Part shown: piece by piece, positions 50,854-59,795 of the stretch
Layout: each line of letters starts with the position of its first letter
Position numbering within the stretch: position 1 is the stretch's first letter
Source: Streptomyces sp. Ru71
Lineage (GTDB): Bacteria > Actinomycetota > Actinomycetes > Streptomycetales > Streptomycetaceae
Assembly: GCF_002920535.1 (NCBI RefSeq)
Contig: NZ_PQSS01000016.1
Coordinates: 1 to 64,000 of the forward strand
Direction: 5' to 3'
Length of the DNA stretch: 64,000 nucleotides
Notes under the pieces: model-generated
Told to the model about the DNA's origin: nothing
The model's database searches: none
Seen by the model: the letters and a program-made list of their open reading frames with translations, nothing else
Program-made: the position numbers and the translations under genes

Positions 50854-50912
50854 CCGACAAACCACCGACAGAGCTCCGACAGCCCGCCGACGGCGCCGAC
50901 ATCCCGCCGACA
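50854..50912. promoter_or_regulatory. Six CCGACA direct repeats in helical phase (SARP-like site)
   Basis: CCGACA/G begins at 50854, 50865, 50876, 50887, 50896 and 50907, steps of 11, 11, 11, 9 and 11 bp. SARP regulators bind direct heptamers at 11-bp steps. The array lies between the divergent ABC ATPase and SnoaL-like genes, ~1.9 kb from the SARP gene. Confidence 0.65.
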
Positions 50913-50978
50913 TGTCACAGACCGGCGCTCCGGAACGTCACAGGGGTACAGCCGTCCGAACCGGAAGGACACCGGGAC

Positions 50979-51395
50979 ATGAGCGACACCTCCGCCTTCA
51001 GCCGCATGCACGAGGCCGTGAACAGCGGCGACCTGGAGCTGGTCGAGAAGACCATCGACGAGGTCGTCGACCCCGGCCTGGTCTTCCACGCGCCCGTGCC
51101 GACGGGGGTGAGCGGGGTGCAGGCACTGAAGCAGGTGTGGCGGGTGCTGCTGACCGCGTTCCCCGACCTGCGCGTGGAGATCGAGGACGTGGTCACGCAA
51201 GGGGACAAGGCCGTCTACCGCAACACCGTGACGGGCACGCACCTGGGCGAGTACCGGGGCCTGGCGCCGACCGGCAGGTCCGTGCGGTACGCCGAGATGT
51301 TCATCGTGCGCCTGGCCGGGGGGCGTATCGCCGAGATCTGGGGTGTCGTCGACGTCCTGGCGCAGCTGCGGCAGCTCGGCGCCGTCGACGTGTGA
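50979..51395 (+). CDS. SnoaL-like NTF2-fold protein
   Basis: 138 aa SnoaL/ester-cyclase-like fold: a start with FSRMHEAVNSGDLELVEKTI, then VFHAPVPTGVSG and TGTHLGEYRGLAPTGRSV are the conserved parts. Members include polyketide cyclases and many proteins of unknown role; no catalytic Asp is assured. ATG follows GGAAGGACACCGGGAC. Divergent from drrA, sharing the phased repeats. Confidence 0.85.
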   Translation: MSDTSAFSRMHEAVNSGDLELVEKTIDEVVDPGLVFHAPVPTGVSGVQALKQVWRVLLTAFPDLRVEIEDVVTQGDKAVYRNTVTGTHLGEYRGLAPTGRSVRYAEMFIVRLAGGRIAEIWGVVDVLAQLRQLGAVDV

Positions 51396-51404
51396 CGGGC
51401 AGGG

Positions 51405-51442
51405 GGCAGCCCCGCCGACCGGGGGACGTCGACGGGGCTGCC
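51405..51442. terminator. Bidirectional terminator between SnoaL-like gene and panB
   Basis: A 15-bp stem with one mismatch (51405-51419 with 51428-51442; core GGCAGCCCCG/CGGGGCTGCC) between convergent genes. Confidence 0.8.
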
Positions 51443-51475
51443 TGGTACCGCTGTGGCTTCGATGAACGGAGGCGG

Positions 51476-52342
51476 TCAGTGGACCGAGTGCTCCTCCAGC
51501 GGGAACGTTCCGCCGATGACGTCGTCGGCGAACGCCTTCGCCGCGTCACCCATCACGGACCGCAGGTCGGCGTACTGCTTGACGAACTTCGGCACCCGCC
51601 CGCCGGTCAGCCCGAGCATGTCGGTCCACACCAGCACCTGCGCGTCCGTCTCCGGGCCCGCCCCGATGCCGACGGTCGGGATGTGCAGCACCCGCGTCAC
51701 CTCGGCGGCCAGCTCCGCCGGGACCAGCTCCAGCACCACCGCGAACGCGCCGGCGTCCTGTACGGCCTTGGCGTCCCGCAGCAGCTGCTGCGCGGCCTCC
51801 TCGCCGCGGCCCTGCACCCGGTAGCCCATCGCGTTGACGGACTGAGGGGTCAGCCCGATGTGCGCCATCACCGGGATGCCGGCCTCGACCAGCAGCCGGA
51901 TCTGCTCGTGGGAGCGCTCACCGCCCTCCAGCTTCACCGCGCCGACCCCGGCCTCCTTCACCAGCCGGGTCGCCGAGCGCAGCGCCTGCACCGGCCCCTC
52001 CTGGTAGGAGCCGAAGGGCAGGTCGCCGACGATCAGCGCCCGCCGGGTGCCGCGGACGACGGCCGCGGACAGCATGGTCATCTGGTCGAGCGTGACGGGC
52101 ACCGTCGTGTCGTAGCCGAGGTGACAGTTGCCCGCCGAGTCCCCGACCAGCAGGACCGGGATGCCGGCCTCGTCGAAGACGGACGCGGTCATCGCGTCGT
52201 AGGCGGTCAGCATGGGCCACTTCTCGCCGCGCTCCTTGGCCAGAGCGATGTCGCGGACGGTGATGCGGCGGTTGATCTTGCCTCCGTACAGCGCCTTGCT
52301 GCCGTCGGACGGCTTGTTCTGGGCAGCCGAAAGCTGCGTCAT
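51476..52342 (-). CDS. panB: 3-methyl-2-oxobutanoate hydroxymethyltransferase
   Basis: 288 aa. First step of pantothenate synthesis: adds a hydroxymethyl group from 5,10-methylene-THF to alpha-ketoisovalerate. Metal-binding VGDSAGNCHLGYDTT, KLEGG, and the late GIGAGPETDAQVLVW block are intact. The N-terminal ~20 residues are a variable extension. Monocistronic, with a terminator at its 3' end. Confidence 0.96.
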   Translation of the reverse strand: MTQLSAAQNKPSDGSKALYGGKINRRITVRDIALAKERGEKWPMLTAYDAMTASVFDEAGIPVLLVGDSAGNCHLGYDTTVPVTLDQMTMLSAAVVRGTRRALIVGDLPFGSYQEGPVQALRSATRLVKEAGVGAVKLEGGERSHEQIRLLVEAGIPVMAHIGLTPQSVNAMGYRVQGRGEEAAQQLLRDAKAVQDAGAFAVVLELVPAELAAEVTRVLHIPTVGIGAGPETDAQVLVWTDMLGLTGGRVPKFVKQYADLRSVMGDAAKAFADDVIGGTFPLEEHSVH

Positions 52343-52499
52343 GGCAACGGCTCCTTACGTCATCTCGAAGCGCCCTGACGGCGTCCCCGGACCGCCTCCA
52401 TGGTGGCACCTCGCGCTCCGGCACGGCTAGAGGGCCCCCGGATGGGGCGTGTCACCCCGGCCGGCGGTCACCGCCGACGTAAGAACCGGGTAAAAAGAT

Positions 52500-52528
52500 T
52501 TACGATACGGTACGGTCTCGTATCGTAA
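52500..52528. promoter_or_regulatory. TetR-type operator upstream of the DHA2 MFS gene
   Basis: TTACGATAC (52500-52508) and GTATCGTAA (52520-52528) are perfect 9-bp arms around an 11-bp core containing GGTACGGTCT. Related words occur in the operator at 29486. Likely bound by the TetR protein encoded at 54203. Confidence 0.7.
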
Positions 52529-52545
52529 GTGAGTACGCTCGCCGC

Positions 52546-54135
52546 ATGACCACTCCCGCCGCATCCACCGACCGGATACCGGAAGCCGTGCACCGGCGCC
52601 GCTGGGCGATCCTCGGGGTCCTGATGCTCAGCCTGCTGATCGTCGTCCTCGACAACTCGATCCTGAACGTCGCGATCAAGACCATCTCCACCCCCGCCCC
52701 GACCGGCCTCGGCGCCACCCAGAGCGAGCTGGAGTGGGCGATCAACGCCTACACCCTGGTCTTCGCCGGCCTGCTGTTCACCGCCGGCCTGCTGGGCGAC
52801 CGCCTCGGCCGCAAGAAGGTCCTGCTCGGCGGCCTCGCCGTGTTCGGCATCGGCTCGGCGCTGGCCGCCGAGTCCGGCTCGCCGACCCAGCTGATCGCGT
52901 TCCGCGCGCTGATGGGCCTGGGCGCCGCCTTCGTGATGCCCGCCACCCTCGCCGTCCTGATGAACGTCTTCGAACGTGAGGAGCAGCCCAAGGCCATCGG
53001 CATCTGGGCGGGCGGCGTCGGCCTCGCCATCGCCATCGGCCCGATCACCGGCGGTGTCCTGCTGGACCACTTCTGGTGGGGCTCGGTCTTCCTGATCAAC
53101 GTGCCGATCGTGCTGCTCGCCCTGGCCCTGATGCTGTGGCTGGTGCCCGACTCCCGCGACCCGAACCCGGGCCGCGTCGACCCCGTCGGCGTGGTGCTCT
53201 CCGTGATCGGCCTCGTCCTGCTGGTCTACGGCATCATCAAGGGCGGCCAGCTCGCCGACTTCACCGACCCCAAGGTGCTGGCGACCATCGCGGCCGGTCT
53301 GCTGGTCCTCGCCGCCTTCGTGGTGTTCGAGAAGCGCAGCGACCACCCGTCCATCGACGTCACCTACTTCCGCAACAAGGTCTTCTCGGCCGCCATCGGA
53401 GCCATCGCGCTGGTGTTCTTCGCGCTGATGGGTGTGACCTTCTTCTCCGTCTTCTACACGCAGAGCGTGCGCGGCTACACCCCGCTGCAGACCGGTCTGC
53501 TGATGCTGCCGCTGGCCGCCGCCCAGATGATCTTCGCGCCGCGCGCCCGGCTGCTCGTCGACCGCTTCGGCAACCGGGCCACCACCACGGCCGGCATGCT
53601 GGTGATCGCCGCGATGCTGGCGGCGTTCGCCGCGCTGGACGCCGACACGCCCATCTGGCTGCTGGAAGTGATCTTCTTCCTGATGGGCACCGGCATGGCG
53701 CACATCATGACCCCGGTCAGCGTCGTCATCATGCAGGCCCTGCCGCGCGAGAAGGCCGGCTCGGCGTCCGCCCTCAGCAACACCTTCCGCCAGGTCGGCG
53801 GCGCCCTCGGCATCGCCGTGCTCGGCTCGGTGCTCTCCACCGCCTACCGCACCGGCATCGAGGACAAGCTCGGCGCGCTGCCCGCCGGGCTGCGCGAGAC
53901 CGCGGGCGAGTCCATCGAGGCCACCCTGGGTGTCGCCGCCCGGCTCGGTCCGCGCGGCGAGGGGCTGGTCGGCCCGGCCAACGACGCGTTCCTGCACGCG
54001 ATGCACGTCACCGCCCTGTGCGGCGCGGCCGTCGCGGTCCTCGGCGCGCTGGTGGTGGCGCTGTTCCTGCCCGGCCGCCCGACGCAGGGTCAGCAGGGCG
54101 AGAAGGAGCCGCATTTGGTCACGGCCGGGGAGTAG
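52546..54135 (+). CDS. DHA2-family (14-TM) drug MFS exporter
   Basis: 529 aa, 14 membrane segments. [11 protein letters not shown] (motif D1 variant LDxTIVNVALP), [13 protein letters not shown] (motif A) and the long membrane region fit EmrB/QacA-type exporters. A TetR gene follows at 68 bp and an operator precedes it, so a substrate-inducible efflux unit is likely. ATG at 52546 directly follows the operator. Confidence 0.92.
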   Translation: MTTPAASTDRIPEAVHRRRWAILGVLMLSLLIVVLDNSILNVAIKTISTPAPTGLGATQSELEWAINAYTLVFAGLLFTAGLLGDRLGRKKVLLGGLAVFGIGSALAAESGSPTQLIAFRALMGLGAAFVMPATLAVLMNVFEREEQPKAIGIWAGGVGLAIAIGPITGGVLLDHFWWGSVFLINVPIVLLALALMLWLVPDSRDPNPGRVDPVGVVLSVIGLVLLVYGIIKGGQLADFTDPKVLATIAAGLLVLAAFVVFEKRSDHPSIDVTYFRNKVFSAAIGAIALVFFALMGVTFFSVFYTQSVRGYTPLQTGLLMLPLAAAQMIFAPRARLLVDRFGNRATTTAGMLVIAAMLAAFAALDADTPIWLLEVIFFLMGTGMAHIMTPVSVVIMQALPREKAGSASALSNTFRQVGGALGIAVLGSVLSTAYRTGIEDKLGALPAGLRETAGESIEATLGVAARLGPRGEGLVGPANDAFLHAMHVTALCGAAVAVLGALVVALFLPGRPTQGQQGEKEPHLVTAGE

Positions 54136-54202
54136 CGGGCGGCGACCGCTGTGGCCGGGGGAGAATCCCCGCAGGCCACCACGGACGAAGGGACGACACG
54201 AA

Positions 54203-54823
54203 GTGAGCCTTGCCGACAGCCCGAGCGCGGCCCCGGTCCGGGGCCGGCCCCGCAGCGAGGCCGTGGAGCGCGCCATTCTCGAAGGGGCCATGAAGCTCCT
54301 GGAGGAGGGCGTGCCGCTGGCCGAGCTGTCCATCGAGCGCATCGCGCGCACGGCGGGCGTCGGCAAGGCCACCATCTACCGCCGCTGGAGCGGCAAGGAG
54401 GAGCTGTTCGTCGACGTCATCCGGGCCGCCGAGCCGCCGGACCCGGAACTGCCCGGCACGTCGATGCGCGACGACCTGATCGCCCTGCTGGAGTCGCTCA
54501 GGCAGCGCGCCCTGGCCAGCCGTTCCTCCGCTCTGCTGCACAACGCGCATGTCCAGATGAAGTCCAGCCCGAGGATCTGGGCGGCCTACCACGCGAACGT
54601 CATCGTGCCCCGCCGCAACATGGGCCTTGAGGTGCTGCGCCGCGGCCGGCAGGGCGGCGAGATCCGCGCCGACGTGGACCTCGAACTCGCCAACGACATG
54701 TTCGTCGGCCCCGTCCTGATGCGCACCCTGCTGCGTCCCGAGGCGGATCTGCCCGAGGGCCTGGCGGAACGCATCGTCGACACGGTCATGGAAGGACTAC
54801 GCCCCGTCAGTTCCCAGCCGTAA
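54203..54823 (+). CDS. TetR/AcrR-family regulator of the adjacent exporter
   Basis: 206 aa. Helix-turn-helix ELSIERIARTAGVGKATIYR, then RWSGKEELF; the C-terminal TetR_C domain has LANDMFVGPVLMRTLL. GTG at 54203 with AAGGGA upstream. Transcribed after the MFS gene and likely a repressor of it through the palindrome at 52500-52528. Confidence 0.9.
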   Translation: MSLADSPSAAPVRGRPRSEAVERAILEGAMKLLEEGVPLAELSIERIARTAGVGKATIYRRWSGKEELFVDVIRAAEPPDPELPGTSMRDDLIALLESLRQRALASRSSALLHNAHVQMKSSPRIWAAYHANVIVPRRNMGLEVLRRGRQGGEIRADVDLELANDMFVGPVLMRTLLRPEADLPEGLAERIVDTVMEGLRPVSSQP

Positions 54824-55002
54824 TGTGCAGGTTTCGTCACAACCACCGCGCCCGGGGCGCGAACCGGAACTCCGCACGCCGCCCCACTCGTCCCACTGCC
54901 CGTACGGCCGTCGCAAGACGGCAGGGACGGAGCCGATCATCCCCTAGGGTCGTAACAGGCGCGGGGGACGACGGTGTGCACGGCAGGTAGTGAGGCGACG
55001 GT

Positions 55003-56055
55003 ATGGCGCAGCAGGCATACGTGACGGAGACGGCGAACGGCGGCTCGGCGGACGAGCGGCAGGGATTCCGGCTCCGGCGCGTGGCGGGCCGCCTGCTGCA
55101 GCCCTGGCGCGGGGACGCGCGGATCTGGCGGCGCGGCATCCTGCTGGCCGCCGTCGCGGTGGCCCTCGCCCTGGTGATGCTGGTGCACTCGCGCATCCCG
55201 AACACGTTCGGCAATCTGGGCAGCCTCACCGAGACGTTTCTGCCGTGGCTGGGCGTGCTGATCCCCCTGCTCCTCGTGGGAGCGCTGCTGCGCCGTTCGG
55301 CCACGGCCCTGATCGCGGTGGTCCTGCCGTCGGTCGTCTGGCTGAACCTCTTCGGCGGGCTGCTCACCGACAAGTCGGGCACCGGCGGCGACCTGATGGT
55401 GGCCACCCACAACGTCAACGCCGACAACCCCGACCCCTCGGGCACCGCCCGCGAGGTCGCCGCGTCGGGCGCGGACATCCTCGCCCTGGAGGAGATCAAG
55501 GCCTCCGCGGTCCCCACCTACGAGCAGGCGCTGTCGGCCACGTACAAGCACCACGCCGTGGTCGGCACGGTGGGCCTGTGGAGCAAGTACCCGCTCTCCG
55601 ACGTGGCGGCGGTGGACATCCGGCTGGGCTGGAAGCGCGCGATGCGGGCCACGGTGGCCACTCCGCAGGGCCCGCTGGCGGTCTACGTCGCCCACCTGCC
55701 GTCGGTCCGCGTCAAGGCGGCGGCGGGCTTCACCGCCCGGCAGCGCGACAAGAGCGCCGACGCCCTCGGCGAGGCCATCGCCGACGAGCGAGTGCCCCGG
55801 GTGATCCTGCTCGGCGACCTCAACGGCACCATGAACGACCGCGCCCTGAACGCGGTGACCTCCCAGATGCGCTCCACCCAGGGTGCGGCCGGCAACGGCT
55901 TCGGCTTCAGCTGGCCGGCGTCGTTCCCGATGGCCCGGATCGACCAGATCATGGTCAAGGGCGTCGAGCCGGAGAGCTCCTGGACGCTGCCGGCCACCTC
56001 CAGCGATCACCTGCCGGTCGCGGCCCGTGTGAAGGTGACCACACCCCAGTCGTAA
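55003..56055 (+). CDS. Membrane-anchored endonuclease/exonuclease/phosphatase (EEP) protein
   Basis: 350 aa. Three hydrophobic helices (~50-125) precede an EEP domain. Catalytic-site motifs are THNVN, ALEEIKA, LLGDLNGT, RIDQIMVKG and TSSDHLPV, the usual order of the DNase I/sphingomyelinase superfamily. With the helices at the N-terminus, the domain is probably outside the cell. Substrate could be phospholipid, inositol phosphate or nucleic acid. ATG at 55003 follows GAGG. Confidence 0.88.
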   Translation: MAQQAYVTETANGGSADERQGFRLRRVAGRLLQPWRGDARIWRRGILLAAVAVALALVMLVHSRIPNTFGNLGSLTETFLPWLGVLIPLLLVGALLRRSATALIAVVLPSVVWLNLFGGLLTDKSGTGGDLMVATHNVNADNPDPSGTAREVAASGADILALEEIKASAVPTYEQALSATYKHHAVVGTVGLWSKYPLSDVAAVDIRLGWKRAMRATVATPQGPLAVYVAHLPSVRVKAAAGFTARQRDKSADALGEAIADERVPRVILLGDLNGTMNDRALNAVTSQMRSTQGAAGNGFGFSWPASFPMARIDQIMVKGVEPESSWTLPATSSDHLPVAARVKVTTPQS

Positions 56056-56114
56056 AACCGCAGGTCGCAGCAGAGCCGTAACCCGGGCGCCACCTGGCGG
56101 AATACTGCGCCTGA

Positions 56115-56168
56115 GAGACTTTGTTCCGAGCGGAAACATAGAGAGTTTCCGACCGTCCCCAAAGTCTC
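56115..56168. promoter_or_regulatory. Nested inverted repeats upstream of the AraJ-like gene
   Basis: Outer arms GAGACTTTG (56115-56123) and CAAAGTCTC (56160-56168) enclose CGGAAAC (56131-56137) and GTTTCCG (56145-56151), plus GTTCCG at 56123. The start codon is 13 bp further on. Dense operator region or large hairpin; regulator unknown. Confidence 0.6.
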
Positions 56169-56180
56169 GAAAGGTACTTC

Positions 56181-57389
56181 ATGCCCCTGGCCCTGCTCGC
56201 CCTCGCCGTGGGCGCCTTCGGCATCGGTACGACCGAGTTCGTGATGATGGGGCTCCTGCCCGACGTCGCGGACGACCTGCACATCTCGATCCCCGCCGCC
56301 GGCCACCTGGTCTCGGCGTACGCGCTGGGCGTGGTCATCGGCGCCCCGCTGCTCGCGGCGCTCACCGCGCGCATGTCCCGCCGTACGGTCCTGATCGCCC
56401 TGATGGCCCTGTTCGTGGTGGGCAACGCCCTGTCCGCGTTCGCCCCCACCGACGCCACCCTGCTGGCGGCCCGCTTCCTCAGCGGCCTGCCGCACGGAGC
56501 CTTCTTCGGCGTCGGCGCGGTCGTCGCCACCACCATGGTCGCCCCGGAACGCAAGGCCCGCTCCGTCTCCCTGATGTTCCTGGGCCTGACCGTCGCCAAC
56601 ATCGCGGGCGTCCCCGTGGCCACCCTCGTCGGCCAGCACCTCGGCTGGCGGGCCACCTTCCTCGGCGTCAGCGTGATCGGCCTCGCGGCGATCGCGTCCC
56701 TGGCCGCCCTGATCCCGCACGACCACACCCACGCCACCGCGACCGGCCTGCGCGGCGAACTGGCCGCCCTGCGCTCCGTCCCGGTCTGGCTGGCGCTCGG
56801 CACCACGGTGGCCGGCTTCGGCGCCCTGTTCGCGGCCTACAGCTACATCACGCCGATGCTCACCGACGCGGCCGGCTACGCCGACGCGAGCGTCACCCTC
56901 CTGCTCGCCCTGTTCGGCGTGGGAGCGACGATCGGCAACCTGCTCGGCGGCCGCCTGGCGGACCACTCGATGCGCGGCACCCTCTTCGGCGGCCTGGCGT
57001 CCCTGGCGGCGGTGCTGCTGCTGTTCCCGCTCCTGATGCACACGCAGACCTCCGCGGCCCTGGCCGTCACCCTCCTCGGCACGGCGGCGTTCGTCACGGG
57101 CTCCCCGCTGCAGCTGATGGTGATGGAGAAGGCGGCGGCGGCCCCCTCGCTGGCCTCCTCCGCCAACCAGGCGGCCTTCAACCTCGCCAACGCGGGCGGC
57201 GCCTGGATCGGCGGCCTGGCCCTGGCCGCGGGCTTCGGCACGACCTCCCCGGCCCTGGCCGGCGCCCTGCTGGCCGTCCTCGGCCTGGCCGTGGCGGGAG
57301 TCGCCTACGCGGTGGACCGCAGGGCCCCGCACACCGGCAGGGTGGTGGCCACGCACGTCCCGCACGAGACGCCGACGCTCCACCACTGA
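56181..57389 (+). CDS. DHA1-family MFS exporter, AraJ/chloramphenicol-efflux-like
   Basis: 402 aa, 12 membrane helices. Start LALAVGAFGIGTTEFVMMGL, then LPDVADDLHISIPAAGHLVS, and HGAFFGVGAVVAT are typical of AraJ/YdhP and Streptomyces chloramphenicol-efflux proteins. Substrate cannot be fixed. The complex inverted-repeat leader indicates regulated expression. No regulator gene adjoins it. Confidence 0.9.
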   Translation: MPLALLALAVGAFGIGTTEFVMMGLLPDVADDLHISIPAAGHLVSAYALGVVIGAPLLAALTARMSRRTVLIALMALFVVGNALSAFAPTDATLLAARFLSGLPHGAFFGVGAVVATTMVAPERKARSVSLMFLGLTVANIAGVPVATLVGQHLGWRATFLGVSVIGLAAIASLAALIPHDHTHATATGLRGELAALRSVPVWLALGTTVAGFGALFAAYSYITPMLTDAAGYADASVTLLLALFGVGATIGNLLGGRLADHSMRGTLFGGLASLAAVLLLFPLLMHTQTSAALAVTLLGTAAFVTGSPLQLMVMEKAAAAPSLASSANQAAFNLANAGGAWIGGLALAAGFGTTSPALAGALLAVLGLAVAGVAYAVDRRAPHTGRVVATHVPHETPTLHH

Positions 57390-57399
57390 CGACGCGAAA

Positions 57400-57427
57400 G
57401 GGGGGCGCCCGAAGACAGGGCGCCCCC
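57400..57427. terminator. Bidirectional terminator between MFS gene and nadE
   Basis: GGGGGGCGCCC (57400-57410) pairs with GGGCGCCCCC (57418-57427) around a 7-nt loop; convergent genes. Confidence 0.8.
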
Positions 57428-57435
57428 GCCTTCTC

Positions 57436-59190
57436 TCAGACGGACTCCCGCCACCCATTGGTGATGGGCAGCCGCCGGTCCTTACCGAACCCCTTGGGCG
57501 AGATCTTCGTCCCCGGCGGATACTGCCGCCGCTTGTACTCGGCGGTGTCGACCATCCGCAGGGTCCGGGTCACCAGCTCGTGGTCGAACCCGGCCGCCAC
57601 GATCGCGTCGGCGCCCTGGTCCCGGTCGACGTACAGCTCCAGGATCGCGTCGAGCACCGGATAGTCGGGCAGCGAGTCGGTGTCGACCTGCCCCGGCCTC
57701 AGCTCGGCGCTCGGCGGCTTGCTGATGGAGTTCTCCGGAATGGGCGGAGTCTGCCCCCGCTCCACCGCCGCCCGGTTGCGCCACTCGGCGAGCCGCCAGA
57801 TCCACGTCTTGTAGACGTCCTTGATGGGCCCGTAGGCCCCCACCGAGTCGCCGTACAGCGTCGAATACCCGACCGCCAGCTCGGACTTGTTCCCCGGGGC
57901 GAGGACGATGTGCCCCTCCTGGTTGGACAGGGCCATCAACAGCGTGCCGCGCAGCCGGGACTGCAGGTTCTCCTCCGCGAGCCCGGTCAGTTCGGCGGCA
58001 GCCATATACGCGTCGAACATCGGGGCGATCGACACGGTACGGAAGTTCAGCCCCGTGCGCCGCGCCAGCTCGGCGGCGTCGTCGCGGGAGTGCTCCGAGG
58101 AGTACTTCGACGGCATGGAGACGCCGTACACGTTCTCGGCGCCCACGGCGTCACAGGCGATGGCCGCGACCAGCGCCGAGTCGATGCCGCCGGACAGCCC
58201 GATGAGCACGGACCGGAACCCGTTCTTGCGCACATACGCGCGCAGGCCCACGACCAGGGCGGAGTAGACCTCCTCCTCGTCGTCGAGCCGCTCGGCGTAG
58301 GCACCGGTGTGCACCGGCTCGTACGCGGGCAGCGGCTCCTCGGACAGCACGACCCGATCGATCCGCAGCCCGTCGTCGACGACGCCCACGGGAGCCTCGG
58401 GATCGGCGGCGGGCAGCTCCAGATCGAGCACCACGCACCCCTCGGAGAACTGCGGCGCCCGGGCGACGACCTCGCCGTCGCGGTCGACGACGATCGAGTC
58501 GCCGTCGAACACCAGCTCGTCCTGTCCGCCGATCATCGCCAGGTAGGCGGTGGTGCAGCCGGCCTCCTGGGCCCGCTTGCGGACCAGCTCCAGCCGGGTG
58601 TCGTCCTTGTTGCGCTCGTACGGCGAGGCGTTGACGGAGACCAGCAGCCCCGCCCGCGCGGAACGGGCCGCGGGCACCCGCCCGCCGTCCTGCCAGAGGT
58701 CCTCACAGATCGCCAGCGCCACGTCGACGCCGTGCAGCCGCAGGACAGGCATGGAGTCGCCGGGCACGAAGTAGCGGAACTCGTCGAAGACGCCGTAGTT
58801 CGGCAGGTGGTGCTTGGCGAAGTTCAGCACCACCTCACCCCGGTGCAGTACGGCGGCGGCGTTCTGCGGGGCGCCGGCGGGCTGGCCGTACTTGGGCTGG
58901 GCGGTCTCACAGCGGTCGAGGTACCCGACGAGCACGGGGAGCTCCCCGAGCCCCTCCTCGACGAGCCGCGCCGCGAGCGTGCGCAGGGCCGCGCGGGAGG
59001 CCTCGACGAAGGAGGCGCGCAGGGCGAGGTCCTCGACGGGGTAGCCGGTCAGCGCCATCTCGGGGAAGACAGCGAGATGCGCCCCCTGCTCGGCGGAGTG
59101 CCGACTCCAGCGGACGATCGTCTCGGTGTTTCCGGCGAGGTCGCCGACGCGAGAGTCGATCTGATTCAGAGCGAGACGAAGTAGAGGCAC
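57436..59190 (-). CDS. nadE: Glutamine-dependent NAD+ synthetase
   Basis: 584 aa. An N-terminal nitrilase-type glutaminase with E44 (VFPEMAL), K126 (FAKHHLPNY) and C162 (ICEDLW) feeds ammonia to the C-terminal synthetase, whose ATP pyrophosphatase loop is IGLSGGIDSALV. Last step of NAD synthesis. GTG at 59190 gives the conserved PLLRLALNQIDSRVG start; no ribosome site is seen, but TACACT lies 7 nt before it, suggesting a leaderless mRNA. Confidence 0.96.
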   Translation of the reverse strand: MPLLRLALNQIDSRVGDLAGNTETIVRWSRHSAEQGAHLAVFPEMALTGYPVEDLALRASFVEASRAALRTLAARLVEEGLGELPVLVGYLDRCETAQPKYGQPAGAPQNAAAVLHRGEVVLNFAKHHLPNYGVFDEFRYFVPGDSMPVLRLHGVDVALAICEDLWQDGGRVPAARSARAGLLVSVNASPYERNKDDTRLELVRKRAQEAGCTTAYLAMIGGQDELVFDGDSIVVDRDGEVVARAPQFSEGCVVLDLELPAADPEAPVGVVDDGLRIDRVVLSEEPLPAYEPVHTGAYAERLDDEEEVYSALVVGLRAYVRKNGFRSVLIGLSGGIDSALVAAIACDAVGAENVYGVSMPSKYSSEHSRDDAAELARRTGLNFRTVSIAPMFDAYMAAAELTGLAEENLQSRLRGTLLMALSNQEGHIVLAPGNKSELAVGYSTLYGDSVGAYGPIKDVYKTWIWRLAEWRNRAAVERGQTPPIPENSISKPPSAELRPGQVDTDSLPDYPVLDAILELYVDRDQGADAIVAAGFDHELVTRTLRMVDTAEYKRRQYPPGTKISPKGFGKDRRLPITNGWRESV

Positions 59191-59324
59191 GCGCCCAGTG
59201 TAATCGTCACCCCGACACAATGTCCCCCCAAACGGGGTCCCCGGTGCTGTGGCTGGCCGGGGTTGGATAGCGCACCCGGCGTTGTTGCTGGCCGGGGGTG
59301 GGTGCGCTCACCGGCGCTGGCGGG

Positions 59325-59422
59325 GTGCCTCCCCCAAGCTCTTCGAGCAGGGGGGACCCCCAGCGCCCACCCGTGCCGCCCTGGGGGCACCTCCCAGGCC
59401 CTTAAGGCACTGGGGGAGGCAC
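59325..59422. repeat. Two palindromic units in inverted orientation
   Basis: 59325-59363 (GTGCCTCCCCCAAGCTCTTC...) and the reverse complement of 59381-59422 (GTGCCTCCCCCAGTGCCTTA...) are the same imperfect palindrome, facing each other around an 17-bp word shared with copy 1. REP-like units. Confidence 0.65.
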
Positions 59423-59668
59423 GACTGCCCGCAGCTTCGTGGGGATGGCGGACGCACGCCATGACGGCGCGGCAGTCGCCCACGGCGGGGAGGGGACGGG
59501 GTGGGGGGTGTCCGCCCGCAGCGGCCGGCACCGCCGACCCTCACCGCGTCGGGGACAGTGGGCCGGACCGAGGACGGATACCCCCCACCCCGGCCCCGAC
59601 TCACGAACCGGCCGTAGGCGCTACATCAGCCGACCACCGGACGGCAACGGGCCGCCGCAGGCATTTCA

Positions 59669-59697
59669 GGGGCGCGGGGAACTGCGCGACCAGCCAC
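59669..59697 (+). repeat. Dispersed 29-bp intergenic repeat, copy 4
   Basis: Exact GGGGCGCGGGGAACTGCGCG-ACCAGCCAC copy, flanked on both sides by AACGGGCCGCCGCAGGCA. Confidence 0.85.
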
Positions 59698-59795
59698 GAC
59701 GCAACCGCAACGGGCCGCCGCAGGCACCCGCGACGACACCCGCACAAAAGAGCGGCGCCCGCCCCCCGCAGGGACCGGACGCCGCCCGAACAACC

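Larger units (their letters stand above)
59240..59697 (+). repeat. Long dispersed intergenic element, copy 2
   Basis: Same order of words as copy 1: GCGCCCACCCGTGCCGCC (59363), GGCACGACTGCCCGCAGCT (59418), GGTGTCCGCCCGCAGCGGCC, GGACAGTGGGCCGGACCGAG, ending in the 29-bp repeat. Differs by the palindromic unit at 59381-59422, absent from copy 1. Confidence 0.7.
59191..59795. other. 605-bp intergenic region carrying a long dispersed element
   Basis: No gene supported. Nearly all of it is the second copy of the element at 23130-23579, plus two inverted palindromic insert-like units and further CCGCCGCAGGCA words. Confidence 0.65.
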
